Source: Closterium sp. NIES-65 (Eukaryota; Streptophyta; Zygnematophyceae; Desmidiales; Closteriaceae). Taken from it: DNA of 64,000 bases. The number at the start of each line of letters is the position of its first letter. Positions within the stretch are counted from its first letter, which is position 1. A program made the position numbers and the translations under genes. Below the pieces are notes generated by a model, which was not told where the DNA came from, did not search any database, and worked only from the letters and a program-made list of their open reading frames with translations. This document shows positions 12,604 through 24,514 of the stretch, piece after piece. The stretch is taken from contig CANXME010002528.1 of the NCBI GenBank assembly GCA_948144175.1, forward strand, positions 874,501 through 938,500, given 5' to 3'.

Positions 12604-14951
12604 CTAGACATAAAATCCAGTTAGAGCCAGCACACCATCTCTACTCCTCCTCCTCCTCCTCCTCCTCCTCCTCCTCCTCCTCCTCCTCCTCCTCCTCCTC
12701 CTCCTCCTCCTCCTCCTCCTCCTCCTCCTCTTCCTCCTCCCCTTCCCCCCCCTCCTCTTCCTCCTCCCCTTCCCCCCCCTCCTCCTCCTCTTCCTCCTCC
12801 TCGGCCTCCTCCTCCTCCTCCTCCTCCCCCTCCCCCTCCTCCTCCCCCCTCCCCCTCCTCCTCCTCCCCCCCCTTCCCCCTCCTCCTCCCCCTCCCCGTC
12901 CTCCTCCCCTTCCTCCCCCTTCTCCTGCTCTTCGAAGTATGCCTCGTCGGGGATGTCGTCATCATCAAGCGGTTCATATGAATCCCGCTGCTGCTCCTCA
13001 ATTTGAATTGACTCATGGCCAGGCTTGAAGAGTCGCTTCTCATGCTCTTCATGCAACTTACACACAGCATTGTAGTTGTGTGTCACATAGACAAGGTCTT
13101 CAAGTCGCTTGGGCCCAAGACGGTTCCGCCGGGTGGTGTGGATCGACTCCCAAGTCCCCCAGCTGGTTTCACAAGCCGAGGCGGAAACACATTGCTTGAG
13201 AATCTTGCAAGCCAGTTTAGCAAAGTTGGGGCACTGATCCCCATTGAACTCCCACCTATGTGTTGGGTCCAACTTGCCCAACTTCACGAGCTCAAGTTCT
13301 GCCAGTGCCTTAGGCTCACCGATGAAGCCTTCTCCTTTCACATAAATCAGCACCTCCTTCTCAACAATGGTCGCCATCGGAAACTTTGTCCCATCACTAT
13401 CCACCACATATTCCCCCTTGTAGTAGTCCCGAATGAATTGCTTGAAGATTCTAGAGCACTCGCTATCGCTGCAAAGATCTTCTCATATTGATTTGGCGGA
13501 TACAAAATGCGACCCGCCACGTGTAAGGCGCAGTTGATGTTCTTGTTCCAACGCCGACGCACGGCTCCCAAAATCCGCTTGCTCTCCTTAGACCGTAGGC
13601 AGCTGCATGCCCCCTTCATCGACTCCTCTAAATCCAGCATCATATCATAAATCTTCCCCATAGTCTCCTGGTTCCCGTCGACTGCTCTCAAGAGAGTGTA
13701 AATCGGCTTCATGACACACACGACCCTCTCCACGCCCTCCCAAAAACTGTCATCCCTTATCACGGTGCGTGCCTTAACCATCCGCTTCTTCCCATGCGCA
13801 TTTGCTGTCCATCCTGGGGTCAGCACCATTTGGTCAAGAACACGACGCACATCTAGCAGACGCTGCAGCGCAATGTAATTGGTTCCGAATCGAGTGCCTG
13901 CGGGCTTGAGTAGCACAAGAGAATTCTGCTCACGAAAGTAACCCGTGATCCAATTTGAGTTCTTCAAAGTCGAAATGAGATCCTGCGCCTTGGTAATTAA
14001 CTTGGCAGCCCATTTGTGGCCTCCAATGTCTTTCATCAAGTTGTTGAGAGAGTGAGCCGCGCATCGGATGTACTGCACCTTTGGAAACTCAGCCTTGACA
14101 ATGTTGGCCGCACTGATATTGTTGCTTGCGCCGTCCATTAGCAGCCCCACCACATTCTCAGCTCCAACCATTCCGATGGCTCTCTTGAGGTGCGTCGCAA
14201 TGTATTCGCCGCTTTTCTTCTTTGTACCGCAATCAACGCCGAACAAGAAGACAGACCCCTTAGTGTTCACGGCGAGGAAATTCATCTGCGGCCGGTTTGA
14301 AGAATCTGTCCATCCGTCAGTTGCTATGCTCACGCCCATATCGCTCCACGAAGCTTTGATCGGTTTCAGTGCGTCATCCGTGCTATCCCTGCAATCTTGC
14401 AAGAGGCGGCCCATAATAAGCTTCCGACTAGGAGGCGGAAATCCAGGACCAACTGCAGCCACTTTCCTCAACATACTCTTGAAAGCGGAATGCTCGGCCA
14501 CATTTGAAGGGATGCGGCACACGTGGAAAAACGTAGCAACCGCCAGCTGTCCGCTTGCGAGACTTGCAGCTGCGGGGCGACAATCGAACAACGTCTTCTG
14601 ATTTGTTGCACGCTTGCTGCTATGTGTAATAGCGCCGCTACTACTAGGAACGGATCCACTTGTCTCCTTCATAAACACGTCCATCGTGCGCTTTGAGGCA
14701 ATCCGCTTCGCTTCCTGCGCACTAGCCGTGGCGGATGCTGCTTTGCGCACTTCAGCAATCACCTCCTCTGGTGCCTTTTTGCATGCTTTGATGTCTTTGC
14801 TATTACCAAGGATATGCGCCTGCGCACGAGTAACGTTTAGAACCCACTTCTTCTTGCAAAACTTGCATGCCTTTTCCGTCGAATCTGATGGAGCCCCTAC
14901 GGGTACTACAAAATGCTTCCAAACTGGGTGCTCATCATTAGCAGAATCCAT
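12604..14951 (-). pseudogene. hAT-1 transposase (BED finger, DUF659, dimerisation), one frameshift
   Basis: The ATG is at 14951. The N-terminus carries a BED-type zinc finger (CKFCKKKW, then H and C). The DUF659/hAT catalytic region follows, with TDGWTD, LLMDGASNN, a CAAHSLNNL block and KPAGTRFGTN. Near 13455-13465 the reading moves to another frame. That frame supplies the C-terminal dimerisation domain (W-x-SIHTTRRNRL, then LVYVTHNYN). A single missing base explains the shift. The tail is encoded by a (GGA)n microsatellite whose frame slips from Glu-rich to Gly-rich to Arg-rich before TAG at 12604. Copia-2 sits 11 bp upstream of the ATG. The protein would have catalysed cut-and-paste transposition; this copy cannot make it intact. 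Confidence 0.88.
12643..12920 (-). repeat. (GGA)n microsatellite in hAT-1 tail
   Basis: A near-pure (tcc)n run on the + strand from 12643 to about 12730 is followed by interrupted copies to about 12920. It encodes the C-terminal tail of the hAT-1 transposase. Confidence 0.9.
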
Positions 14952-14966
14952 GGCTTAAGAGTATGT

Positions 14967-15098
14967 TGACGAGAGTTGAACGTGAATGAATGACTATGAA
15001 ATGAAGTGGGTACAAATATGAAACCCTAATTGGGTTGTACCCCCTATGGGATACCCCACTATAGCCTACAGAAATGAGTAAGCTACAATGTTCTGACA
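14967..15098 (-). repeat. copia-2 3' LTR (132 bp)
   Basis: Direct repeat of 22381-22512 with one visible substitution, bounded by TG and CA on the element strand. Confidence 0.95.
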
Positions 15099-15310
15099 CA
15101 CCCCCATAGGCAAAGTGGGGGAGAACAAGGGGTCACAAGACCAGTCAAGCAAAGCAAAGCAAAGCTCAGGGTGGATCACAAAGTCACCACACAATCCGAG
15201 CACAACTTCAAGGGCCACAAGGCCAGTTCACATGCAAGATCATATATAAAGATATACAAGAGTCAAGCGAGCAAGAGCAAGAGTATATATAGCAGAAGGT
15301 ACAAGCAAAG

Positions 15311-18300
15311 TTAAGAAGTGAGCAAGTGAGGCAGGACAGGCACAAGACCCAGCTGCGTGGAACAATGCTGATGATCACAAGGCGCAAGTGCCTTGGTGAA
15401 GACATCAGCAGTGTTGGCCTCAGAGGCCACGTACGCAAGTCGCAACTATCCACGCTGCTGTAGCTCACGAGCAAGAAAGTAGCGGAGAGCAATGTGCTTT
15501 GTCCTGTGCTCCAGTCGCTGCTCTCGACACAAGGCCAGCATAGCCTTGTTGTCTACGTACAGGACTGGAGGAGAACGAGGCTGCTCTCCAAGGTCGGTCA
15601 GCAGGTAGGTGAGCCAGCGTAACTCCTGTGCAGCCATAGCCCCAGCGTAGATCTCAGCCTCACAACTGGAGCCGAGAACAGAAGACGAGCGGGTAGCCCG
15701 CCACGAAACAGAGCCGGAACCAAGGCTGAAGGTGTAACCCTGTGACGACCGCTGCGTAGCCTGGTCGTCAGCCCAAGAAGCGTCTGCGTGCCTAGTGAGG
15801 ACCACTGGACTGCGCCCTCCAAGCACTAGCCCCATGCCCGACGTACTGCACAAGTAGCGCAACACCCTCTTCGCTGCAGCCATGTGCTCTGGTCGGTGTC
15901 TCCCAGGAGCAACATAGCGTGCGAGAATGCTAAGAGGGTATGCAAGGTCAGGTCGTGTGCAGGTCATCAGGTACATGAGGTAGCCAACAAGCTCTGCATA
16001 TGGGCCACTCGACTCTACGGACTCATCCGAAGGCAGAGCTGAGAGCGAGTGGCGAGTAGGCAGAGGAGTGGACTGAGGCGAGGAGTACGTGAAGCCGAAG
16101 CGCTGAAGGACCTGCTGCACCATGTGTGACTGAGTCAGGGTAATGGTGCGGCGTGCTCTGTCTCGGGTGATCTGCAAGCCAAGGTAGCTACGCAGTTCAC
16201 CCAGATCTGTGCACGTGTGTCTCTTCTGCAGCTCGGACTTCACGTAGGCGAGTCCAGCAGTGTCAGCTGTGGCAAAAACCAAGTCGTCGACGTACACGAG
16301 GATGTAGAACGGCGGCAGAGAGGTGTCGGTGCGCAGAAACAGCGACGGGTCGGCAGTAGAAGGAGCAAACCCAAGTGCCGCCAGCGTAGTCCTCAGTGTG
16401 TCGTGCCACTCACGTGGCGCCTGGCGGAGACCGTAGACTGGACGCCGGAGACTCCACTGGGTACCAGGAGGGAAAGACCCAGTGAAGCCAGGTGGGCGAC
16501 GCAGCCAGATCTCCTCGTGCAGGCTGCCCTGCAAGAAGGCGGTGCTGAAGTCGAGAGAGTGTAGCTCGTAGTCACGGTGAGCAGCAACGTGCAGCAGAAC
16601 CCGAAGAGTGGTCATCTTCGGGGTGGGGGAGAAGGTCTGAAAGTAGTCAACCCCCTGCCGCTGACTGAAGCCACGAACCACGTAACGCGCCTTGAAGACA
16701 GGCGGAGAACCCGGCGGCCGCTTCACCCTGAAAATCCACATGTCACTGACGATGTTCGCCCCAGGAGGGGGAACAGCGTCGACGTAGGTGCCTGTGGACT
16801 TCCAGGAAGCCATCTCTGCATCCATAGCTGCCTGCCACTGAGAGGAGTAGGGACCCTCTATCGCCTCCGCGTAAGAGCGCGGAGTCGGGATGTCTGGTGC
16901 ATCCGGGTCTCCCTCAGGGGCTAGCAGTACAGACGCGAGATGAGGTGAAGCGTCGGCCAGACACTGGAACTCCTCCTGCCTGTCCTCAAGGACGTCCGTG
17001 CCAAGGGCACACTCACCCCCGACGGACGGAGGACAGGCAGACTCAGACTCAGCGACAAGACTGGCAGCGTAGTCTAGACGACAGCGCGCAGCAAAGTCGA
17101 CAAGCTCAGTGACAAGGGCAGACGCAGCAGACGACTCGAAGGAAGGGTCAGTGACAGCAGTAGCAAGGAGACGCGTGACAGTAGGACTGGCAGCACGAAG
17201 AGAGTTCGACTCCGGGTCGGCAAGAGCAGGAAGAGAGGAAGCGGGAGGAGAAGGCAAAGGGGTACGCAGAGGAGCACTGGACGGACGCAGTGACATCCGG
17301 TGCGTGCCAGGGACAGGAGGAGGACGCTGACGCGACCCGCGACCACTAGCGCGCGCAGTACGAACAGGCGACGCAGGACGAGACGCAGGCTCACGACGCT
17401 CAGTAAGACCTCCAGTCGGACCAGCGTAGGGAGAAGGAGCAGGCAAAGGGGAGGCAGGCTGTAGCTGTGGCTGTGACTGGACAGGCTGTGGACCCTCTAA
17501 GGGAGGAGGAGGAGGAGGACCAGGAGAAGGTGGAAGACCAAGAACCTGCTGCAGGAGTGGAACGAAGTACGGTCGGGGCCGCGCGGCGACGCCAGAAACA
17601 GCAGGGACAGCACCAGTACCCCCAGCAGGAGTACCCGCTCCAGTAGCACCTCCAGCAGCACCTCCAGTAGCTCCAGAACCTCCAGCAGCACCACCAGGAG
17701 CACTGCCAGGCGGACCGCCAGCGGCAGTCTCAGCGCCAACACCCTCAGCAGCACCAGCTCCAGGAGAACCCTCAGACCCAGCAGCTCCAGTCCCCACAGT
17801 ACGAGCACCTCCGGGACGCTCGGCAGCAGTACCCTCTGCAGCCGAAGAACCTCCAGCACTAGCAGTACGCCTCCAGCGCCTGGCAAACCACTCACGCAGC
17901 TCCTGTGGGGAGAGTGGCTCTCGGCGAGACGAAGCACCTCCAGGCAGAGCACCCCCAGTCTCAGCACCCCCAGGCACAGCACCCCCAGGCACAGCACCCC
18001 CAGGCTCAGCACCCCCAGGCTCAGCACCCCCAGGCTCAGCACCCCCAGGCTCAGCACCCCAAGACTCCACACCCCCAGGCTCAGCACCCTCAGGCCTAGC
18101 ACCTCCAGTCTCAGCGACGACAGGCTCAGCTCCCGCAGCAGCACCAGAGTCACCAGTGACCTCGACAGGCTCGACCGCGTCTACCTGGGACACACCTGAA
18201 GGGGCAGGACCCTGAGGGGGGAGGGGGTCTACCGGGGGGGGACCTGGTACCAAGAAGAGCGGGGGCGGGGGGAGGGACGGAGTGCGGTAGGGGAAGAGGC

Positions 18301-20150
18301 GGTAGTAGGGTGCCGACTCGTCGAACGTGACGTCCTGGGAGGACAGAACACGTCGAGAGGTGGGGTGGTAGAACTGCCACCCAGGGGCGTCGGGGGGGAA
18401 CCCCAGGAAGACGCAGGGAGCAGCGCGAGGGGACAGCTTGTCCGCAGACAAGTCGCGGACAAACGCCCGAGATCCCCAGACCCGGAACGCCGACGCATTG
18501 CCAACCTTCCCCGTCCACAGCAAGGCTGGGGAGGTCTCCGGCCTGGAGACCCTGGGGTGGAGGTTGATCTGATGCGCGGCGTACCTGACCGCAAACGGCC
18601 ACAGAAAATGGGGGGTAGCCGCATGCATCATGGACGTACGGGCGACGTCCACGACCATGCCAATGCGGCGCTCAGCAATCCCATTTTGCTGCGGGGAGTC
18701 CGGAAGCGTGAAGGACTGGCGGATGCCTCGCGCACGACAGTAGGCACGCAGAAGGCCAGAGGAGAACTCTCCGCCTCTGTCCGAGTGCAGACGCAACACA
18801 GGAAAGTCGGAGCCAAAGCTCTGCCTGAGCTGAAGACGAGCTGCGCGGATCCAGTCGATCAGCACCTCAGTGACCTCACCCTTGCTGCGCAAGGGGAAGA
18901 CTGTGGTGTAACGCGAGTAGTCGTCAACAACGAGCAGGAAGTAGCGCTCCTGACCCTGTCCACGGACGCGGGCTGGGCCCCACACGTCCATGTGAAGTGT
19001 CTGCAACGGAGCCTCTGTCGGAGGAAACTGAGAGGAGTGAGGGGCAGCACGCTGGCGCCCCTCGACACAGGGGACACAGGCAGGGCCAGGGCCCTGAGGA
19101 AGGGGAGGTAGAGAGCGGGGGAGACCAGACACAAGAAGACGGGAGGCCATGCCTCTGAGCCGAAGCAGAGAGGGATGGCCAAGGCGGTGGTGCCAGAGGA
19201 GGGTCTCGTGAGACAGACGGCGACACGAACAGGGGGCAGACTCAGGACCAGACCTGGACGCTGCAGCAAACACCTAACCAGACGAAGGGGCTCGACCAGA
19301 CTCAGAAGCTGGAGGAGAAGCAGTGGTCAGTGTGTACAGGCCCGACCCCGGCTGACGTGTAAACGTAGCCAGGTGACGGCCCGTGCTAGCCTCTGTGCAG
19401 TGCGTCACTCGCTGACGAGCAGGGGTGAACTGGTGGACTCCCGCATCCTGTAGGTCAGCACCACTCACCAAGTTCGTAGAGAACGAGGGGAGGTAGAGAC
19501 CAGACAGGGTGCCAGAGGGAGCCGCCGGACACGGGAGGACTGTGGAGAAGCGAGACAAGACAGGACCCCCAGAGGGGTCAGCCAGGGAAACCGCAACCGG
19601 CCGACTAAGCGGTGTAAGTGTGGTGCGGTCCCGAAAGAAGGAGCGAGACGCTCCAGAGTCAAGAGTGAAGGTGTGGGAGGCCAAAGCCGACGCAGTACCT
19701 GAGAGCGCAGACGCACTGGCACCTGAGGGAGCAGTCTCAATAGTACTTGAGAGCATAGACGCACTGGCACCTAGAGCAGAAGCCTCACCGGCACCTGGAG
19801 CAGCAGTACCAATGCCCGGGTCGGGCGGGAAACACCGGTAACAGTCACCCTCATCACTAATAGTCACAGCATACATGGCAGCAAGGATAGCATCAAAATC
19901 AAGATCAAAGATAGCCACACCAGCCCTAGACAGCTCTCCCCAGCGGGGGAATTCCGCGGCCTCCGGGAACTGCTGACGCCACGCGTCCGTCAGGCGGCCA
20001 AAGCAGCGCTGGGCGGGGTGGGCACCCCCACACTGCTCTCCAGTACGGTCGCCAGTGCGGAGAACGTAGGTGCAGGGACCAAAACCCCCACCACGCTGAC
20101 GCTGCGTGTACCACTCACGGAGCTGCTGAGGGGTGGGGACGTCGCGAGAG

Positions 20151-20182
<32 letters not shown>

Positions 20183-21241
20183 CTGACCGCCACCAGTGCT
20201 GCTCCGCTGCGACGGTCCACTCCGACCACCTCCACCTCCGCCACCCCCGCCTCCGCCTCCACCGCCCCCACCTCCGCCTCCACCGCCGCCACCTCCGCCA
20301 CCTCCGCCACCACCGCCACCGCCGCCGCCACTCCCGCCTCCACTGCCGCCACTAGCACCCCCACCCCCGCTACCACCTCCACCGCCACCCCCACTCCCTC
20401 CGCCGCCTCCACCTCCACCGCCACCGCCCCCACTGCCCCCACCCGCTCCCTTGCCCCCCTTGCCCTTGCCAGAGCGGCGTCTCCCACTAGGGGCAGACGC
20501 CGCACCGACCGACTCAAGACCAACGAGGTCGGCCGCAGCGGCAGAGGCGACAGAGGGCAGGAGAGGGGAAGGAGAACACCCCTCAAAGATGGGGGCGCGG
20601 GGGTCACCTCGAGAGGCTCCTACAGCAACTATACTCTTCTCTGCTGCATGGAGGGCCTTCTCGAGGCTGTCGACTGTGAGGGTGGTGGGACAGACCGCGA
20701 GGAAGTGGTCCCGGACTACACGAAGGGAGTCAGGGAGGCGAGTGACTAAGAAGTAGAGAGTGATGTACATGGGGGGGGGGTTCTTGGCGCAGAAGTCAGC
20801 AGGAAGCGCAGCGCGGTAGCGAGTGTCACTAGTGCGGAGGTGCGTGATGAGATCAGCGACAGTGGGAAAGGCGGTAAGGTCAGGGAAGAGGAAGGGGAGC
20901 ATGAGGCGGCTCAGTGCAGCAGTGGCAGGGGAGGAGTAGCGCGCAACTACAGCATCGTACAAGGTCTGAGCACTCTTGTACTGGCTAAAGTGCGCGCGCT
21001 CAGCGGTAGGCAGGTGGCGACGCACAGCAAGACGTGCAGCAGCATCGCGCGTGGCCCACTGAGAGCGAACAGTGGTGTCAGCATCAGCAGCAGGGGCAAG
21101 GACGGCGCCAGAGGTGAGGTCAAAGAGAGACAGACCGTCGGCCCTGTCGCACTGTAAAAACAGCTGCAGGTCGTCGAGCCAGACCTCAAAGTCAATGGCT
21201 CGACCCTCAGCGTCAAAAGCGAGGACACTGGGTGTAGCCAT
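15311..21241 (-). pseudogene. copia-2 Gag-Pol polyprotein, two TAG nonsense codons
   Basis: One frame of 1,977 codons from ATG 21241 to TAA 15311, interrupted only by TAG at 19276-19274 and 15448-15446. Copia-3 has CAG at both sites. Gag has an N-terminal capsid-like region, then a long poly-Gly stretch (about residues 265-340), a Gln tract, and an unusual knuckle of spacing CX13CX3HX4C (about residues 385-405). Protease carries LDSGA near residue 523. Integrase shows HRLGH, a catalytic-region HMDVWG and HSDRGGEF. RT keeps YVDD near residue 1650. RNase H has SSCEAEIYAG. The first stop separates Gag-protease from integrase-RT; the second removes the last 45 or so residues. The catalytic motifs I checked are otherwise preserved, so this is a recently disabled copy unless UAG is read through. 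Confidence 0.93.
20215..20460 (-). repeat. low-complexity Gly-coding tract in copia-2 Gag
   Basis: A degenerate (ccaccgcc/ccgcct)n tract encoding a near-pure glycine linker with some serines. It is flanked by a CAG-type Gln tract at about 20154-20180. Confidence 0.9.
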
Positions 21242-21269
21242 GACTACGACAGTGGAGCAGTGCAAGCAG

Positions 21270-22366
21270 TAGGGGAAGGGTACGCAGCGACAGCAGTGCA
21301 GTGCTCACCGGGCAGGGCAGGTCGGGCGGCTCGGGAGGAAGGTCGCCTGGCGACTCGGCCACTAGGCTGCTGGGCGGCTCGGCTCCTGGGCGGCTCGGCT
21401 AGTGCTGGGCGGCTCGGCTGCTGCTGGGCGGCTCGGCGGCTCCGGGCGGCTCGGCTGCTGCTGGGCGGCTCGGTGGCTCCAGGCGGCTCGGCTGCTGCTG
21501 GGCGGCTCGGCGGCTCCGGGCGGCTCGGCAGCTCCTGGGCGGCTCGGCTGCTGCTGGGCGGCTCGGCTGCTGCTGGGCGGCTCGGCGGCTCCTGGGCGGC
21601 TGCTCCTGGGTGGCGCGGCGGCTCGGCTGCCGCTGGGCCGTGTAGGTAGGGCGGCCAGGCGGGCTGCAGGGAGCGCGGCGGGTAGGCCGCAGGTAAGGCG
21701 GCGGGACGGCCGCAGGTAGGGCGGCGGACGGCCGCAGGTAAGGGCGGCGGGAAGGCCGCAGGTAGGGCGGCGGGTAGGCCGCAGGCAGGGCGGCGGGACG
21801 GCCGCAGGTAGGGCGGCGGGTAGGCCGCAGATAGGGCGGCGGGCAGGCCGCAGTAGGGCGGCGGGACGGCCGCAGGTAGGGCGGCGGGTGGGCCGCAGGT
21901 AGGGCGGCGGGTAGGCCGCAGGCAGGGCGGCGGGACGGCCGCAGGTAGGGCGGCGGGTAGGCCGCAGACAGGGCGGCGGGCAGGCCGCAGTAGGGCGGCG
22001 GGACGGCCGCAGATAGGGCGGCGGGTGGGCCGCGACGAAGTGGCGGGGCCGCGTCTGGGTGGCGGGGCCGCGTCTGGGTGGCGGGGCCGCGACGGAGTGG
22101 CGGGGCCGCTCGAAGGGGTGGCGGGGCCGCGACGGAGTGGCGGGGCCGCGACGGAGTGGCGGGGCCGCGACTGAAGGGCGGGGCCGTTCGAAGGGGTGGC
22201 GGGGCCGCGCGTAGGGGTAGCGGGGCCGCAACTGGGTGGCGGGGCCGCGACGGGACGGCGGGGCCGCTAGCAAGGGAGAAGGGCGACTCGGAGGGTCGCT
22301 AAAAAAAAAGGCGCGCGCCTCGGGCGCGCTTCGGTGGGCCCTAAAGAACAGTCCCTAGGATGGGAC
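21270..22366 (-). repeat. copia-2 leader made of three GC-rich tandem arrays
   Basis: Between the primer-binding site and Gag lie about 1.1 kb of G/C-rich repeats in three blocks: about 22040-22270 (gtggcggggccgcgacg type), about 21660-22030 (gggcggcgggacggccgcag type, ~22-bp steps) and about 21360-21640 (ctgctgggcggctcgg type). All frames contain long ORFs by composition only. The copia-3 leader (about 57990-58680) has the same kinds of block. Confidence 0.8.
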
Positions 22367-22368
22367 CT

Positions 22369-22380
22369 GCTCTGATTCCA
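22369..22380 (-). other. copia-2 primer-binding site
   Basis: Reads TGGAATCAGAGC on the - strand, next to the 5' LTR. It matches the plant copia initiator-Met tRNA site TGGTATCAGAGC at 11 of 12 bases. Confidence 0.85.
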
Positions 22381-22512
22381 TGACGAGAGTTGAACGTGAA
22401 TGAATGACTATGAAATGAAGTGGGTACAAATATGAAACCCTAATTGGGTTGTACCCCCTATGGGATACCCCACTATAGCCTACAAAAATGAGTAAGCTAC
22501 AATGTTCTGACA
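22381..22512 (-). repeat. copia-2 5' LTR (132 bp)
   Basis: Direct repeat of 14967-15098. The primer-binding site is immediately adjacent at 22369-22380. Confidence 0.95.
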
Positions 22513-22517
22513 TATGT

Positions 22518-23234
22518 TAGTCTAGAAAGCTAAACGCAAGCTACGGTAAGCTGTCGAAGTTGGGCTCTAGGCTTTGAATCTGAATTCTGGATTCAGATCT
22601 AGTTTCGACAAGGTGGGTGTGACAGGAATCTTCTGGCTTTGCTGAGTCGCTAGGGCCTGGGATTGGTTGGAATCGAATCCGAATTTGCAGTTACAAATTT
22701 ACCCGATTTCACCTAAGGGGTTTCGCCAAACAGTCGACCAAATTTGTAGCTGACTGCAACCCTAAAATGTATTTCGCCAACCTTCGCATACGCGTCCTAG
22801 AAATCTTGCCGTCCGCACATTCGCCACTCCCCACCCCAACCCTACAAACGAATTTCGCCGAGCACAACTGCCTCACTCTCACACCCCCTCCCAAATCGAT
22901 GTCCCGTCTCCTCCCATGCCCTCCTTAGTAGTTAACTAATCGATGTCAAGCGCAGCGCCTTCGTATCCTACCTAGCGACCTGGTCAATGTCTAGAATACG
23001 CTAATCCGCTAAGTTCCACACGGTCGCGAAAGGCGCTGCACGCATACGGATCGACATCGCTACCGCAGAAAGGCACGTATTAGTAGTAGGATCTTTTCGT
23101 AAACCATAATCTAGAAAAAAAATAGTTCGCATCTTTTTTTTTTCACCTGCCCGCCTCAGAATTACGCGCCACTTGTCGTTCGTAATCGAAATCGTAAAAT
23201 AGCGCGAAATTTACGATTACGGGACCTTGAAAAA
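22518..23234. other. 5' part of hAT-1 right of copia-2
   Basis: About 0.7 kb of hAT-1 non-coding sequence with no supportable gene. It is rich in tacg/cgta motifs near the right terminus, like the left subterminal zone at 12420-12500, which fits transposase-binding subterminal repeats. Confidence 0.5.
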
Positions 23235-23252
23235 CGTAAGAGCCCAACTTAG

Positions 23253-23260
23253 CCACCGCT
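23253..23260. repeat. hAT-1 target-site duplication, right
   Basis: ccaccgct, identical to 12389-12396. Confidence 0.9.
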
Positions 23261-24506
23261 GCCGAGTCGCTACGCGAGACGTGGAAAACATCGACACCTG
23301 AAGGAATTATGAAGAAAAAGGTATCCACTCTGACCCCTCAGTCAATACATGGAACGGAACCTCCCTATGGTCTTTCAGTCTTGGCCTTCCGCATTTCAAG
23401 GCTCCAGCGTACGAGCCATGGTGCTCGCACGTGCATCTGAGCCCGTTGTGTAACTTTTGATGCATTATTGGCCTGGGCCCTTCCCGTCCTGCTGATTCTC
23501 TCCTTGGCTCATTCCTCCTGCTGTCACGATCACTGTTCCGGGCTCTTATGGACCTACCCTGTGATTGACCTACCCTGCGACTGACCTACCCTGTCACTGA
23601 CCTACCTTGTTACTGACCTACCTGTCACTGACCTACCCTGTCACTGACCTACCCTGTCACTGACCTGCCCTCCTACCTAGCTTGAGCTGTCGTACCTTAT
23701 GAGTGACTTCCTGTGACTCACCTGGCCCGTATCCGACATTTGAAACAGCCTAGCCCCCGACTGAATGACCAATTTAGTGATGGATCTAGTTTGAGTGTTC
23801 TTTCATGAAAGATTATGTTTGATCTCGATTTGAATTTACGTATCATGACACAGACTCGTTATGGATGGGCGTTTGGGATAGGGATATTGCTGGCGGGACT
23901 GAAATAGGCTGGACGCGCGGATGAGGGTGGTTGTAGAAAGGTGTGCGAAAGCAGTGAGTGCAATAGATTAAAATTGTGTGGGAAGGAAATAACGGGCCCG
24001 GCCAGGTGGTTGATTCAGGGTGGTTGACCGATTTGGAGAAATGTGGTGATCTGAGTGTACTAATGTTCTGTTATTGCAACATTTTTTGGCGAAACATCTC
24101 TGTTGTTTACTTAGCCTGAGAGAGCAGCTCACATGATTTTATGCCTGAGTGTAATATGCATTGCTTGAATGCGTGCGCCAGAGCATTTACACAGTACGCC
24201 CAGCCTTTTGAGTACATTTCTCAGCTTAGGTCTGTGCTAGCTTGCGTCTGATCAAGGCTATGAGTAACCCAGCCTGTGGCTCTGTGACTAACAATCTCCG
24301 ATGGATCTAACGCTGACCCAAATTTGTGGCTGCAACAACTGGTGACTGCCCAAGCTTGTGACTAATCTCTCGCGTTAGTCACCTGGCCTCTGACTGGCCT
24401 AGCTTGTGTGTCTGACTTAGCCTTTGACTGTCCGAGGCTCCAACTTACCTTGTCCATATAAGTGACTTACCTAGCGTGTGGCTTACCTAGCTTCTGACTG
24501 ATTTAA
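23261..24506. other. intergenic with diffuse tgacctaccctgtcac-type repeats
   Basis: No gene seen. At 23560-23700 there are about nine degenerate head-to-tail copies of a 14-16-bp unit (gacctaccctgtcact). Related tgacctagcttgtgac-like motifs continue at 24240-24510 and again from 28066. Hat-2 inserted into this array. Confidence 0.6.
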
Positions 24507-24514
24507 CCTGTGAC
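24507..24514. repeat. hAT-2 target-site duplication, left
   Basis: cctgtgac, identical to 28066-28073. Confidence 0.93.

Larger units (their letters stand above)
14967..22512 (-). mobile_element. copia-2, complete Ty1/copia element (nested in hAT-1)
   Basis: A 7,546-bp element bounded by two 132-bp LTRs, with the 5-bp target duplication tatgt at 14962-14966 and 22513-22517. On the - strand the LTR reads TGTCAGAAC to CTCTCGTCA. Directly inside the right (5') LTR is a primer-binding site TGGAATCAGAGC (22380-22369), one mismatch from the usual plant initiator-tRNA site. A G-rich tract precedes the left (3') LTR. I see one difference between the LTRs (cctacagaa versus cctacaaaa), suggesting a recent insertion. 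Internal order: long GC-rich leader, Gag, protease, integrase, RT, RNase H. Confidence 0.96.
12397..23252 (-). mobile_element. hAT-1 DNA transposon, interrupted by copia-2
   Basis: The left end ctaagttggatcttacg (12397-12413) is matched in inverted orientation at 23235-23252 (cgtaagagcccaacttag). Both ends are flanked by the same 8-bp target duplication, ccaccgct (12389-12396 and 23253-23260), the length typical of hAT elements. Subtracting copia-2 and its 5-bp duplication leaves about 3.3 kb, normal for an autonomous hAT. The transposase reads on the - strand. The part right of copia-2 (22518-23252) is the element's 5' end and probably holds its promoter. Confidence 0.9.

Noticed and set aside
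21362..22273. 303-aa Pro/Arg-rich ORF in the copia-2 leader
   Set aside because: It follows from GC-rich tandem arrays between primer-binding site and Gag and is not conserved as protein in copia-3.
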